From positions 28,283 through 92,282 of the forward strand of contig DASRZQ010000161.1 in the NCBI GenBank assembly GCA_035686205.1: 64,000 nucleotides of DNA. Reading direction: 5' to 3'. Each line of letters begins with the position of its first letter. Position 1 is the stretch's first letter. The notes beneath the pieces were generated by a model. The model saw nothing but the letters and a program-made list of their open reading frames with translations, did no database searches and had not been told where the DNA came from. This DNA comes from CAIWTU01 sp035686205 (GTDB lineage: Bacteria > Desulfobacterota > Desulfuromonadia > Geobacterales > Geobacteraceae). Position numbers and translations under genes: made by a program. Of the stretch, positions 53,476 to 62,892 are shown in pieces.

Positions 53476-53568
53476 GTTGTCATTTCGAACGAAGAGAGAA
53501 ATCATGGGAGTTTCGCGACATCCAGTGAAAATCTCTCCCCCTGGTCGGGATGACGACAAATTAATTTG
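53476..53568. repeat. Second member of the TGTCATTTCGAAC repeat family
   Basis: The left arm GTTGTCATTTCGAACGAAGA matches the element at 10746-10816; the right arm ends GGGATGACGACAA in inverse orientation. The internal sequence differs. With the previous repeat it fills the 338-base gap; no gene is seen. Confidence 0.6.
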
Positions 53569-53596
53569 CCGAACAAATTTAACAGGAAATTCCACC

Positions 53597-54103
53597 ATGA
53601 AAATTCTGCTTGTTCTTTCGATGCTCCTTCTGTCCGCCTGTTCGGCTTTTGTCACAAAGCCTGAGATAACGCTCAAGGACATAAAACTGGCAGGACTCAA
53701 CCAGAAAGGACTGGACATCGATATATATCTTTCAGTATACAACCCAAATTCTTTTGATCTGCATCTGAAAGACTACAGTTATGATTTGAAAATCATGTCT
53801 CTGCCGCTGGCAAAGGGGAATTCCAGGACCACTTGCGATTTCGGCTCAAAATCCGCCTCCGACCTTCTGATAACGGTTAAAATCCCGTATAACGGCCTGA
53901 CGGAAATATTGAAACATCATCCGAACCCCGATGCGGTCCCCTATCAGCTGCATGCGGATATGGCCGTTGGCTCCGCCCTCGGCAGCTTCAACGTCCCGGT
54001 TTCAAAGACCGGCACCTTCGCCATACCAAAAGGATTCCGACCGAAAAACGTCCTGAACAGGATCGGCGATATAATCAAAGGGTTGAATCAGTCAACGAAA
54101 TAG
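53597..54103 (+). CDS. LEA type 2-like lipoprotein
   Basis: A 168-residue lipoprotein. The lipobox LLSAC puts the lipidated Cys at position 15. The mature part resembles LEA14/WHy domains (ISLxVYNPNSFDLHLKDYSY pattern: DIYLSVYNPNSFDLHLKDY). AGGAAATT precedes the ATG at 53597; an upstream frame runs through the repeats. Its last 16 bases overlap the convergent AAA+ gene. Confidence 0.8.
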   Translation: MKILLVLSMLLLSACSAFVTKPEITLKDIKLAGLNQKGLDIDIYLSVYNPNSFDLHLKDYSYDLKIMSLPLAKGNSRTTCDFGSKSASDLLITVKIPYNGLTEILKHHPNPDAVPYQLHADMAVGSALGSFNVPVSKTGTFAIPKGFRPKNVLNRIGDIIKGLNQSTK

Positions 54104-55488
54104 TTCTGCCAGGCCATGTCTATGCTTTCCCTGGTCATTTGCGGAGCGTGATTGTAATAGCGGGCGCTGTCCACCACATGCTCGATGATATCCCTTGGAT
54201 GGCAGGCATTCAGGCTGACGTCGAATTTCCTGTAATAATTATCGAGCAGGTAATCGAAACTCTCACGGTTGAAAGGAATTTTGTACGACCTGCAGACCAT
54301 TTTGAAAATCTCTTCATACTCTTCGACCGACGGCCGGTCGATTTTTATCTTGTACCTGATCCTTCTCAAAAACGCGTCATCGACAAGGTCCTTCGGATCG
54401 ATATTGGTCGCGAACACGACGAGCATATCGAACGGAATCGCGAACATCATCCCGGTATGAAGGTTCATGAAATCCACGCTGCGGTCCAGAGGAACTATCC
54501 ACCGGTTCAGAAATCTCTGCGGTTCTATCTGCTGCCTGCCGAAATCATCGGCGATGAACAGCCCGTTGTTGGCCTTCATCTGCAGGGAAGCCTCGTAGTA
54601 TTTCGCGATGGGGTTGAAATCCAGATCAAGCATGCGAAGGGTCAGCTCCCCGCCGGTCATCACAACAGGTCTCTTTATGCGCAGCCACCTCTGGTCGGTC
54701 TGATCCGCCTCCCTGTCAGGGCCCGCGGGAGTATGGCTTATCGGATCGAACAGGCTGATAATCTGGCCGCCCACCGTTAAGGCATACGGGATGTAAATCG
54801 TGTCGGGCATTACCTTTCCAATGGTCTCCGCGATGGCCGTCTTGCCGTTTCCGGGCGGTCCGTAGAAAAACAGCGCCTTCCCCGAGCTTATGGCCGGGCC
54901 GAGGCGTTTCAGGAGCTTTTCGCCGAGGACGAGATGGGAAAAAGCCTTTTTCAGGCATTCTTCCCTGACAACGATGTTTTTGACCGTCTGAAGATTCACC
55001 ATTCTGCTGTAAGCGTCCAGGGTAACAGGCGCCGGTCCGGAGTAACGGCACAGCTCCATCAGCTCGTTGCCGCGTTTTATGCCGGTCTCGGTAATTTTGA
55101 AAGTATAGGTGACAGTCGCGTAGCCTGTACCTCCCTTTACCTCGACAAGTTTGTCCCTCCGCAGGCACTCGATTACCGAATCGATAACCGACATGGGCAG
55201 TCTCACGGAATCGGCGACGTCGGCAATCTTGAATTCACCCAGCGACATGATGTGTTTTGTTACCAGATCGGCGATAAAAGACAGGCTCAGCCCGGTATCC
55301 TCCACCGTATTGGGAACTGGCGGGCTGATATGAAAAAACTTTTCCAGCGTCTGTTCGTCAATAAGACCCAGCGCCATCAGGTTCTGCCCCAGCCTCCCGC
55401 CATGTTTCTGCTGCCTTTCCAGGGCGTGGCTCAATTCCTTGTCGCTGACGACACCGGCTTCCAGTAGTCTCCTGCCGATTTCTTCCAT
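54088..55488 (-). CDS. MshEN-winged helix-AAA+ ATPase of unknown role
   Basis: A 466-residue protein. Residues 1-52 (GRRLLEAGVVSDKELSHAL) resemble the MshEN/GspE N-terminal domain, which in other proteins can bind c-di-GMP. Residues 65-140 look like a winged helix. The AAA+ module has Walker A GPPGNGKT (210-217), Walker B FIADD (311-315), sensor-1 Asn362 and an Arg pair at 375-376. There is no secretion-ATPase C-terminus. The start at 55488 has GGGAG upstream. It lies 33 bases after a glycosyltransferase gene. Relatives are spread through several phyla without a known function. Confidence 0.8.
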   Translation of the reverse strand: MEEIGRRLLEAGVVSDKELSHALERQQKHGGRLGQNLMALGLIDEQTLEKFFHISPPVPNTVEDTGLSLSFIADLVTKHIMSLGEFKIADVADSVRLPMSVIDSVIECLRRDKLVEVKGGTGYATVTYTFKITETGIKRGNELMELCRYSGPAPVTLDAYSRMVNLQTVKNIVVREECLKKAFSHLVLGEKLLKRLGPAISSGKALFFYGPPGNGKTAIAETIGKVMPDTIYIPYALTVGGQIISLFDPISHTPAGPDREADQTDQRWLRIKRPVVMTGGELTLRMLDLDFNPIAKYYEASLQMKANNGLFIADDFGRQQIEPQRFLNRWIVPLDRSVDFMNLHTGMMFAIPFDMLVVFATNIDPKDLVDDAFLRRIRYKIKIDRPSVEEYEEIFKMVCRSYKIPFNRESFDYLLDNYYRKFDVSLNACHPRDIIEHVVDSARYYNHAPQMTRESIDMAWQNYFVD

Positions 55489-55521
55489 GAAAACTTCTCC
55501 CGTTCCGGAATCGCTGTTCAT

Positions 55522-56355
55522 TTACTTATTCCGGCAGTTTTGGGCAACACGACTTCTTTGCGCGGAGTTGATCACATTGCCGGAAAGGCACATCGTGCAA
55601 GCCCCTGACACATCGTCATTTCTGTCATGAAACGGTTCTTTCATCTTCATTCTGCCCACATGCGCCCAGATCCTGACCAAATCCTTGAGCATCTGCAAGG
55701 AGTCGACCACGGGATTAACCCTTGAATCGGGCGAGTTAATCCATTTGATCGGTACATCGAGCACCCTGTATCCTTTTTTCTTTGCCATAGCCAGTATTTC
55801 CACGTCGTACGCGAACCTGTCAATAATGGCGTCACGAAACAGGTTCCTTGCCGCGTTCCCCGTAAACAGCTTGAAACCGCACTGGGTATCGTTGAAGTCG
55901 TCAATCACCAGGAGTTTAACGATTTTATTAAATATCTTCCCCATGCCTCTTCTCCAGAACGGCTGCTTTTTCAATATCTCGCTCAGGGCAAGCACCCTCG
56001 AACCGATTGCCACCTCGCAGTCGCCGTTTCTGATCAGACCGGCCAGCTTTTCGATCTCTTCAATGGGAGTGGAAAGGTCCGCATCAGTAACAAGCACCAG
56101 GTCGCCACTGGAGGCAAGAACGCCCTGGCGCAGCGCATAGCCTTTACCCCTGTTCGGCTTGTACCGCAACAGTTCGAGTTTGGGGAAAATATGGTCCAAA
56201 TCTTTTACCGTATTGCTTGTTCCGTCAATACTGCCGTCATCGACTACAATTACTTCATACTCTTCTCCACATCCGGAAAAATACTCCGCGATCTTTCTCA
56301 GTGAAGCACCAATCCGTTTTTCTTCATTAAAAGCTGCAATAACAATTGAAATCAT
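55522..56355 (-). CDS. Family 2 glycosyltransferase (dolichyl-phosphate glucosyltransferase type)
   Basis: A 277-residue GT-A enzyme. IVIAAFNEEKRI begins the nucleotide fold, VVDDGSIDGT and TDADLSTP (the DxD equivalent) are the donor site, and DTQCGFKLF is typical of the polyprenyl-phosphate-sugar synthase group. It probably charges a lipid carrier with a sugar for the GT-C proteins nearby. The last 40 residues (GACTMCLSGN..CRNK) look non-conserved. Confidence 0.85.
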   Translation of the reverse strand: MISIVIAAFNEEKRIGASLRKIAEYFSGCGEEYEVIVVDDGSIDGTSNTVKDLDHIFPKLELLRYKPNRGKGYALRQGVLASSGDLVLVTDADLSTPIEEIEKLAGLIRNGDCEVAIGSRVLALSEILKKQPFWRRGMGKIFNKIVKLLVIDDFNDTQCGFKLFTGNAARNLFRDAIIDRFAYDVEILAMAKKKGYRVLDVPIKWINSPDSRVNPVVDSLQMLKDLVRIWAHVGRMKMKEPFHDRNDDVSGACTMCLSGNVINSAQRSRVAQNCRNK

Positions 56356-56486
56356 GCAATTCCTCGATCGACGACCCGCATATTAAAACTGTCCGTGAAA
56401 CTTCTTTTCCATTAGTCTATCATCTTGAAGCAGCCATTCAAGCTGCTTTCTGGCAAAAACGGCCAATCGCGGAAATAGCAGCCGGA

Positions 56487-58091
56487 TTAATCTTCCGTGC
56501 CCTTGTATTCCTTCCACACCAGGCCGGTGTCGGAGTTGTATTTCGTGATGCTGTCGGAGTCCTCAATATATCCGCTGAAACTGCCTTCATCATCCCAAAA
56601 AATTCCTTCCGGCATCAAAATGCGCGCAATCAATGTCCTTCCGCTTAAGGTTTTCTTCCCAAGCGGTCTTGTCTTGGCATTGCTGCGATTCTCATAAATC
56701 TTGACGCGGAAGGAGGCGGTAAAAGTGGTTCCGTTCCCCGGCGCGACGATCAGATCATAGATACCTTCCCCGGCCGTTCCGACAACCGCCTCGTATACAT
56801 CGCCGGTCATTCTCGTTGCAGGTTTCACATTTTGAACCCGGCCGGCTTCCGCCCTGGTAATTGGCCTGTTCCTGTGCGATTTCAGATACTCCTTGAAAGA
56901 AACAGTAACAATCGGGTCCGCATGACCGGTAATCTCCAGTTTCAGGTCTCCGGTCAGCGGAAGAAGAGCTATTTTCCCTTCTTGAGCGGGAACCCCGCTC
57001 TTGGGCTGAATAACAGGATTTTTGCCGACAACTTCATTTTTTGATTTAGGCTGCTCCGCAACGGACCGTGGCCCTGCCCTGCCCTCGCTTTGCTCCGTCT
57101 TTCCATTCCCCTGTGATCGGGAGGGCTCCGCTCCCGGCTTAACCTGAGGCTGCCCACCGCTCTTTTCAAGGCTCCCGATGCCGCCCGACCGGGAAGGCGA
57201 TTCCGCGGCGACACGCAGGGACGCGGACATGCCGCCAGCGACCTTTTTGCTTGAAACGGCATTATTGTCGCTTTTCCCGCCGGGCTGTCCGGGAACTTCC
57301 GCGACGGCGGAATTCCGGCTTGATACTTGGATCTTGCCGGCGTCATTGCGGCGCACGGTCAGCATCGACGCTTTTCCGGCGCTGGTCGCCACGTTCTGGA
57401 TTGCCCCGGCGGTTCCCGGCAGCCTGATATCCGTCTTGGCCGATGGAACCGGTTTTGTCGCCCTCTCCGCATTTGCGACGTTTTCTTTGACTTCTTCTTC
57501 CCGCAGGGGCTTTTCCGGTTTTGAAGCTTCTGTTTTCTTTACGTTATCACTCTCGTTAACCGCGGCAGCCTTTGGTAAATCGCGCTGATTCAGACTCATG
57601 CCCGAACCGTCATCCATCAATTTTTCCACAGGTTTTGCAGGAACCGGCCGTTCTTTTTCAATTTCATTTTGTGGAGGTTTTTCCTCCCTTATCCTGACTG
57701 CCCTGGCCGTTACCATTTCGGTAACAGGTTCCGACTGGGTGATGGGCACGGTTTCAGGTTCTTCCCGTGCAACATTTTTTGCTTCCGGTTGATAATGTTC
57801 TTCCGCAACGACCGTTTTTCTTGCCTCTACGGATTGCGCCACATCCTCTTTTTCAGGGACTTCCACGCTTTGCTTAATGGCCGGTCCTGCATTCGTCTCC
57901 GGACCTCCCTGGACTGTCTGAGCCGGGTAAAGCCATATACTGTCGAACTTATCGAAGCTTTCGACAATCGGGTAGAACGGTTTGACTATCAGAACGGCAA
58001 AAAGCAGAACGTGCAGCCCCAGCGAGCACGCAAACGCCCACCACAGGTTCCGTTCGTCTTTTTTCTGAAATACCCAGACATAGTTATTCAT
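56487..58091 (-). CDS. TonB-like membrane-anchored protein with long linker
   Basis: A 534-residue protein: cytoplasmic start, one membrane anchor (about 20-38, WAFACSLGLHVLLFAVLIV with the TonB-type SLGLHV), then about 350 residues of Pro/Glu/Lys/Ser-rich low-complexity sequence and a C-terminal beta-rich domain (about 380-534). The terminal domain does not look like the TonB fold. No ExbB/ExbD genes are nearby. Between two glycosylation genes, it may be an envelope-spanning tether. ATG at 58091 is preferred to a TTG three codons earlier. Confidence 0.65.
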   Translation of the reverse strand: MNNYVWVFQKKDERNLWWAFACSLGLHVLLFAVLIVKPFYPIVESFDKFDSIWLYPAQTVQGGPETNAGPAIKQSVEVPEKEDVAQSVEARKTVVAEEHYQPEAKNVAREEPETVPITQSEPVTEMVTARAVRIREEKPPQNEIEKERPVPAKPVEKLMDDGSGMSLNQRDLPKAAAVNESDNVKKTEASKPEKPLREEEVKENVANAERATKPVPSAKTDIRLPGTAGAIQNVATSAGKASMLTVRRNDAGKIQVSSRNSAVAEVPGQPGGKSDNNAVSSKKVAGGMSASLRVAAESPSRSGGIGSLEKSGGQPQVKPGAEPSRSQGNGKTEQSEGRAGPRSVAEQPKSKNEVVGKNPVIQPKSGVPAQEGKIALLPLTGDLKLEITGHADPIVTVSFKEYLKSHRNRPITRAEAGRVQNVKPATRMTGDVYEAVVGTAGEGIYDLIVAPGNGTTFTASFRVKIYENRSNAKTRPLGKKTLSGRTLIARILMPEGIFWDDEGSFSGYIEDSDSITKYNSDTGLVWKEYKGTED

Positions 58092-58203
58092 AATCACCAA
58101 ATGGAAACTCAGGCGCTAAAATTACCGGCTTGTAGATAATTCTATCACGACTTTTCCCGGCCATTTGACTCATGGCTGAAGTTATGCAAATTTTCCGGAA
58201 ATT

Positions 58204-59772
58204 TTATTCGTCGTGCTTCTGGTTATCGTCTTCACTGGGAACCAGTTTCACTTGCGGGTATTTTTCAATCAGGCTTTTATATTCGGGAATATTTTTAACG
58301 AAAATGTCCGCGACCTTGTCCTCGTAAATGAGCTTCCAGTCCTTTCGTTCCATGAGATAGCGGGAAAGGGGGGAACCGGTATCATACATGATCCATGTGA
58401 TTTTGTATTTCTCCAGAATCTTTTCCCAGTCAGGCTTCAGGCTCACAATTTTATAATAGTCCTTCATTCTGGCCGTGCCGTACATATCCGATCTGCCGTC
58501 GAAGAAGACCTTGTAATTCGGCCACAGGGCGTAAATCATATAATCGCCGAATTCATCGTCATTAAACGGGTTCCCGTGAACCGGCTCCCTCTTGAGAAAC
58601 TCCACGGCGGCAATGGGCTTGACTTTCGGATCAAAGTAGTATGACAGTCTCCCCGAACTGACCAGAAACACGATTGCCGATATACCCAGAACGGGCCACA
58701 GGATGCCTCTGGCTGAAGCATCTATGGAAGCGATCCCCTCCGCTTTTCTCTTGAGAAAAGTGACAAAACCGCAACTCGCTTCCGCAAAAACGGAATCGGC
58801 CTGTCGCACCAGGATGGGTGTCGTCACTATCGCAAAAAGGGGAATATACCGGACGGAAAACAGCGCCATATGTGTGAACAGAACGACGAGCATTATTTCT
58901 ATGACATTGAGCCTCTTCCGGGAAACGGCGAAGATGGCGATCATGAGGAGCAACACATACTCGAATACGAGCCCATCATGGAAGTTCACGGACATGAACT
59001 CCACTACGTGATCCATGATGAACCTGTTGGAGACGAGGTTAAACGGAAACAAAAGGATATGGAAACCATACGGGTTGGCAAGGCTTGCCAGCAAACACAG
59101 GAAAGTTATCAAGGCCAGTTTTTTGAATTTTTCCATGTGCGCTTTTCCACGCTCATCCCGTAGAGCGGCAAACTGCAGCAGGTTGCCGAGCGAGTATATA
59201 AAAAGCAGTATAAACCCGCCCAGGTATCCGCCATGAAGATTCACCCACAGGAGCATGATCGGCGGAAGCAGATAAAGACGGTCCTTCCTGCCGTTCTGAT
59301 ATTCGTCCAGCAGGCAATACCAGATTACCATCAGCAGCATCGAAAACATGTGCGGCCTTGCCAGCCAGTGAATCTGCGACGAAATGACCGCAAGCATGAC
59401 GAATATTACGGCAAGGAAAATGTTCCCTTTATATGATCTGACGACCCTGAACATAACGTAGTAAACCAGTGCGATCACAAAAGAAAAGAAAGCAACGACT
59501 CCGGTCAGTCCGGCGAAGTGGTTTACGACAGCCATTATGACCTCGGAAAGCCATTCGTGGGCTGTCCAGGGGATTGGGGGGGTATGGAAGGAAAAAATGT
59601 CATGGCGGGGAATGGAAAAAGTCTTCAGGATGTACTCGCCCGCGCGTATGTGATAGCCGGTGTCGCAATCACTCAATAGTTTCCTGCCGTGAACGCAGAA
59701 TATGTACAACAATAAGGACAGAAACAGCATATCGGCAATAGAAACGATAAAATATCCAGCTTTTGATTTCAT
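58204..59772 (-). CDS. Polytopic GT-C-like membrane protein
   Basis: A 522-residue protein with about ten membrane segments and a 130-residue soluble C-terminus. Early loop residues SDCDTGYHIRAGEYIL and WTAHEWLSEV resemble the acidic first periplasmic loop of GT-C glycosyltransferases that use lipid-linked sugars. A precise family name is not clear to me. GAGG lies eight bases before the ATG at 59772. It follows the TMTC-like gene by 26 bases. Confidence 0.65.
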   Translation of the reverse strand: MKSKAGYFIVSIADMLFLSLLLYIFCVHGRKLLSDCDTGYHIRAGEYILKTFSIPRHDIFSFHTPPIPWTAHEWLSEVIMAVVNHFAGLTGVVAFFSFVIALVYYVMFRVVRSYKGNIFLAVIFVMLAVISSQIHWLARPHMFSMLLMVIWYCLLDEYQNGRKDRLYLLPPIMLLWVNLHGGYLGGFILLFIYSLGNLLQFAALRDERGKAHMEKFKKLALITFLCLLASLANPYGFHILLFPFNLVSNRFIMDHVVEFMSVNFHDGLVFEYVLLLMIAIFAVSRKRLNVIEIMLVVLFTHMALFSVRYIPLFAIVTTPILVRQADSVFAEASCGFVTFLKRKAEGIASIDASARGILWPVLGISAIVFLVSSGRLSYYFDPKVKPIAAVEFLKREPVHGNPFNDDEFGDYMIYALWPNYKVFFDGRSDMYGTARMKDYYKIVSLKPDWEKILEKYKITWIMYDTGSPLSRYLMERKDWKLIYEDKVADIFVKNIPEYKSLIEKYPQVKLVPSEDDNQKHDE

Positions 59773-59798
59773 ACAATTGTCCTCATTCATTGGAGAAT

Positions 59799-61190
59799 TT
59801 AGTCATCCTGCCCAGGAGCAGCCGGATTTCTCTTTTTTCTAAGAGTTGCAACAAGTTCCACATAGGCCTTTGTTTCGGTGCCCCTTCTGAACCCTATCTT
59901 TTTTGCTGCATCAAGTTGCTTTTCGGCCGCATCATACATGCCTGATTTAATCAGCTCCGCTCCAAATGCAAGGCGAACCCCGGCGAATGCCGGTGCTTTA
60001 GAGGTTTCATCCTGCCAGAAGGCAATCGGGTCGGTCCATTGGCCGACGCGATTGACCGTAGGAATTGAAATGAGCAGGATCGCTGACAGCACCACGACGA
60101 AAGGAATTTTCCCGACAAGTTCCATTACCACACCTCCGATGATAAGAGAAAATCCGACCATCGGCAGGTACATGTAACGCTCCGCATATGGGGTCCACGG
60201 CAAATTGCCGGTCAAAGCAAGCAAAGGCGGCGCCAAACCGGTCAGCAGGATCAATATGGGTAATCGAAACCGTTTTGCCTTGCAGTACAGCAAAAACAAA
60301 AGCGGAAAAACTGTTAGGGAAAATGCGGTGTTCACTATATTGGAAATATGTGTAATCGCAACACTAAGAGGAAAAGGAAAAAGCATTTTCCTCAAATAGA
60401 ATCCGCATGCGGCCAAATCTCCCATTATTATTTTTTGCGGCGACCTGTCGGCCGAAATCACTTTCCCAAGGCCGCTGTCGGCCTGGACGTTGAAACCGTT
60501 GCGCATGAAACAATAGCTGACGGATGCAATAATAACAGTAAGTATAAGCATAATGGAGCTCTTTCTCGGCAATTTTTTTGTTTCGGTTATCAGATACAAC
60601 ACGGTGAGGGGAAAGAGCATTGCTGCTGACTCTTTTGATAGAAATGCACCAAGATATGAAACGAAAACAAGAAAAAAGTTTGAAACTCTCATCTCGGATC
60701 GTTCCCGTGCAAGGATAATCAGAAATACCAGGCAGAAAAAACAGGAAAGAAGGTCAGGCCGCGCCGAAATCCAGAGCACTGCTTCCGAATTCAGAGGATG
60801 CAGGGCGAAAATCAAGGCTGAGATCAAGGCAGATTCTTCTTTTTTGTCTGCCTCTCCGGCTATTTCCAGCGACAGAAAATAAACGAGAAGGGAATTCAAC
60901 AGGTGAATTATTAAATTGACCAAATGAAATGCCGCGGCATTGCATAGGAAATATTTGTAATTAAGAATAAATGTAGTCGTGGTAAACGGCCTGAAATATC
61001 TGTCGATCACTTGGGGAAAGAATAGTTGCCGGATCGATAGACCAGAAGATTTGACATCACTGAGCATTCCGATATCGTCAAGGGCAAAAAATCCCGTATT
61101 GAGACAATTGAAATAAACAACTGAGCCGACCAGAATAATTGTCAGAAGATAAGTCGTGCGATTTGGATTTTTAGCAGTAATATTTTCCAT
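59799..61190 (-). CDS. TMTC-like membrane glycosyltransferase
   Basis: A 463-residue protein with about ten membrane segments and a short helical C-terminal tail (about 400-463) like a single TPR. FFALDDIGML, HLLNSLLVYFLSL, LHPLNSEAVLWISARPDLL and LPWTPYAERYMYLP are characteristic of bacterial relatives of TMTC O-mannosyltransferases. It probably glycosylates a protein or lipid on the periplasmic side. Operonic with the downstream GT-C-like gene. Confidence 0.75.
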   Translation of the reverse strand: MENITAKNPNRTTYLLTIILVGSVVYFNCLNTGFFALDDIGMLSDVKSSGLSIRQLFFPQVIDRYFRPFTTTTFILNYKYFLCNAAAFHLVNLIIHLLNSLLVYFLSLEIAGEADKKEESALISALIFALHPLNSEAVLWISARPDLLSCFFCLVFLIILARERSEMRVSNFFLVFVSYLGAFLSKESAAMLFPLTVLYLITETKKLPRKSSIMLILTVIIASVSYCFMRNGFNVQADSGLGKVISADRSPQKIIMGDLAACGFYLRKMLFPFPLSVAITHISNIVNTAFSLTVFPLLFLLYCKAKRFRLPILILLTGLAPPLLALTGNLPWTPYAERYMYLPMVGFSLIIGGVVMELVGKIPFVVVLSAILLISIPTVNRVGQWTDPIAFWQDETSKAPAFAGVRLAFGAELIKSGMYDAAEKQLDAAKKIGFRRGTETKAYVELVATLRKKRNPAAPGQDD

Positions 61191-61311
61191 TACCAGAATG
61201 ACCTGATTTCAATGCCTTCTTTTTTGCCAATTGCAGATAGGCACATCCGTCCCTTCGCAATTGCGAAATCGCGGAGAATCCATTTGATCTTTTTATAGCA
61301 ATTATGGAACT

Positions 61312-62622
61312 TCAATGCGCAATTTCAACTTTAGCTCTTTTTGTCGTCATATATGCTATGACAAAAATAAACAGTAAGATTTTAGCGAAAAACAAAATCA
61401 GGCGGTTGCCTGCTAAGGGGCCAATTGCAGGGGAAACAAATGGAAGCAATGTGACCACTATAAGAATTAATAACTCTTGCCAGCGAAGGCTATTTTGAGT
61501 TGGGATGCAAAGAGGTATGAGTAGCACCAGTTGGAGTTCTTCGGTCGATGTAACGTGCGGGCAAAAGATCAGGTAAGACATTAAAGACAACGCCCAGATG
61601 CCTCCCTCCGAAAGTTTTGATCGGATACCTGTTAAAGCAATGCACATGATCGCAATTAACCATAAGACTGCCGAGATCCGGGTGGCAATATCATCCGACA
61701 AACTGAGATCAACGCTCAGAACAGCACGAAGGTTTGCCATATGACTGGGGACGAGGGACCAAGCAAAAATTGAGCCTGAATTGATCCGATCATAGAAGCT
61801 GAGTAAATGCATGTAATCATGGACCCAATTTGGTCCCAAAAGAGGGCTGACCACCAGGGTTAAAATGACCGCCAGTACACCGCCTACGAGGAGAGACCGC
61901 CATTTTCGCAAACTCACCAGCGCCGAACATGCCACCAATGCAAGCGGAGGCTTGGCGGTAAGCGCCCACAACGCCAATCCCTCTAGGAATGAACTTCGCC
62001 AGCCAGCAACCGAATTTTCATATTTTGTCTTTTCAGCAATGAATAAGAGGCCGACTCCCGTCATAAGAGCTGTCTGTCCGAGATCAAAGCAAGCTTGGGC
62101 TAGCGGGCTGAGAAAAGCTAGCAGACCTAAGCCGAAACGACATCGTGAAGGGTGTGTTATCCACCAAATGGAAATAAGTCCCATCAAATCAAAAAGATAA
62201 AATGCCAAATAATTTGGAAATATAATAAACGGGACAAGTATCCAGAAAATAGTGGGTGAGTAGCCAAAGGGAAGGGCATTTCTGACCTTCTTGCCAGCCC
62301 ATTCGCTCGTAACCTTTAAATGATTATCTACTGAATAGACCGAGGCTCCCGATTTTACAGATGTTTGGCCGAGCCAGGTTTTATTTACAAAGTTGATGAT
62401 TGATGCCAAATCAACAATGGTTGTCCTGTAGTATGGGGAACCCGGCCCGGCAGATTGTATTGTTATCCCAAACGGACTAGCGGTTCGGTGCTCATCAACC
62501 AGTATGTGTTTACCCACCAAAACCGTTAGTAAAAGCCATACGATTGCATGAACAACAATCAAAACCCGCATGCGTTGTTGTTCGTAATTTAAAGGTTTGA
62601 AGGTATTAAGTCTGAAACTCAT
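61312..62622 (-). CDS. GT87/DUF2029-like membrane mannosyltransferase
   Basis: A 436-residue protein with about ten membrane segments. The plan (a periplasmic loop of about 90 residues after the first segment, then LGQTALMTGVGLLFIA and ALTAKPPLALV) fits the DUF2029 polyprenol-phosphate-mannose-dependent family. Base composition is more A+T rich than genes left of 61 kb, suggesting recent acquisition. The next 270 bases (62623-62892) are A+T rich with no gene. Confidence 0.7.
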   Translation of the reverse strand: MSFRLNTFKPLNYEQQRMRVLIVVHAIVWLLLTVLVGKHILVDEHRTASPFGITIQSAGPGSPYYRTTIVDLASIINFVNKTWLGQTSVKSGASVYSVDNHLKVTSEWAGKKVRNALPFGYSPTIFWILVPFIIFPNYLAFYLFDLMGLISIWWITHPSRCRFGLGLLAFLSPLAQACFDLGQTALMTGVGLLFIAEKTKYENSVAGWRSSFLEGLALWALTAKPPLALVACSALVSLRKWRSLLVGGVLAVILTLVVSPLLGPNWVHDYMHLLSFYDRINSGSIFAWSLVPSHMANLRAVLSVDLSLSDDIATRISAVLWLIAIMCIALTGIRSKLSEGGIWALSLMSYLIFCPHVTSTEELQLVLLIPLCIPTQNSLRWQELLILIVVTLLPFVSPAIGPLAGNRLILFFAKILLFIFVIAYMTTKRAKVEIAH

Positions 62623-62892
62623 TGTTTGTTGAATTAGATTCTTCCGTCAAGCACCAGAAACAAAAAAGTTTCAATTCTGGCACATACCTGATATTATACT
62701 TGCACGGTCTTTTACAAAGTGAGCCATTGTTGAAGCAAATGTTCTCAAAATGTTGCTATGATACTCGCATAAAATCATTTTAAATACCATAATATCGGAC
62801 TATAACAATTTCAATAATATTTCATCCATTTCCAATATAAAACTCTATTAGCCAAATAGTATCTATCAACGAAATTATTACCTGCAGTTACA

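Noticed and set aside
56427..56450. Hairpin GAAGCAGC / GCTGCTTTC as terminator before the TonB-like gene's end
   Set aside because: The stem is good but there is no T-run on either strand, so I did not call it a terminator.
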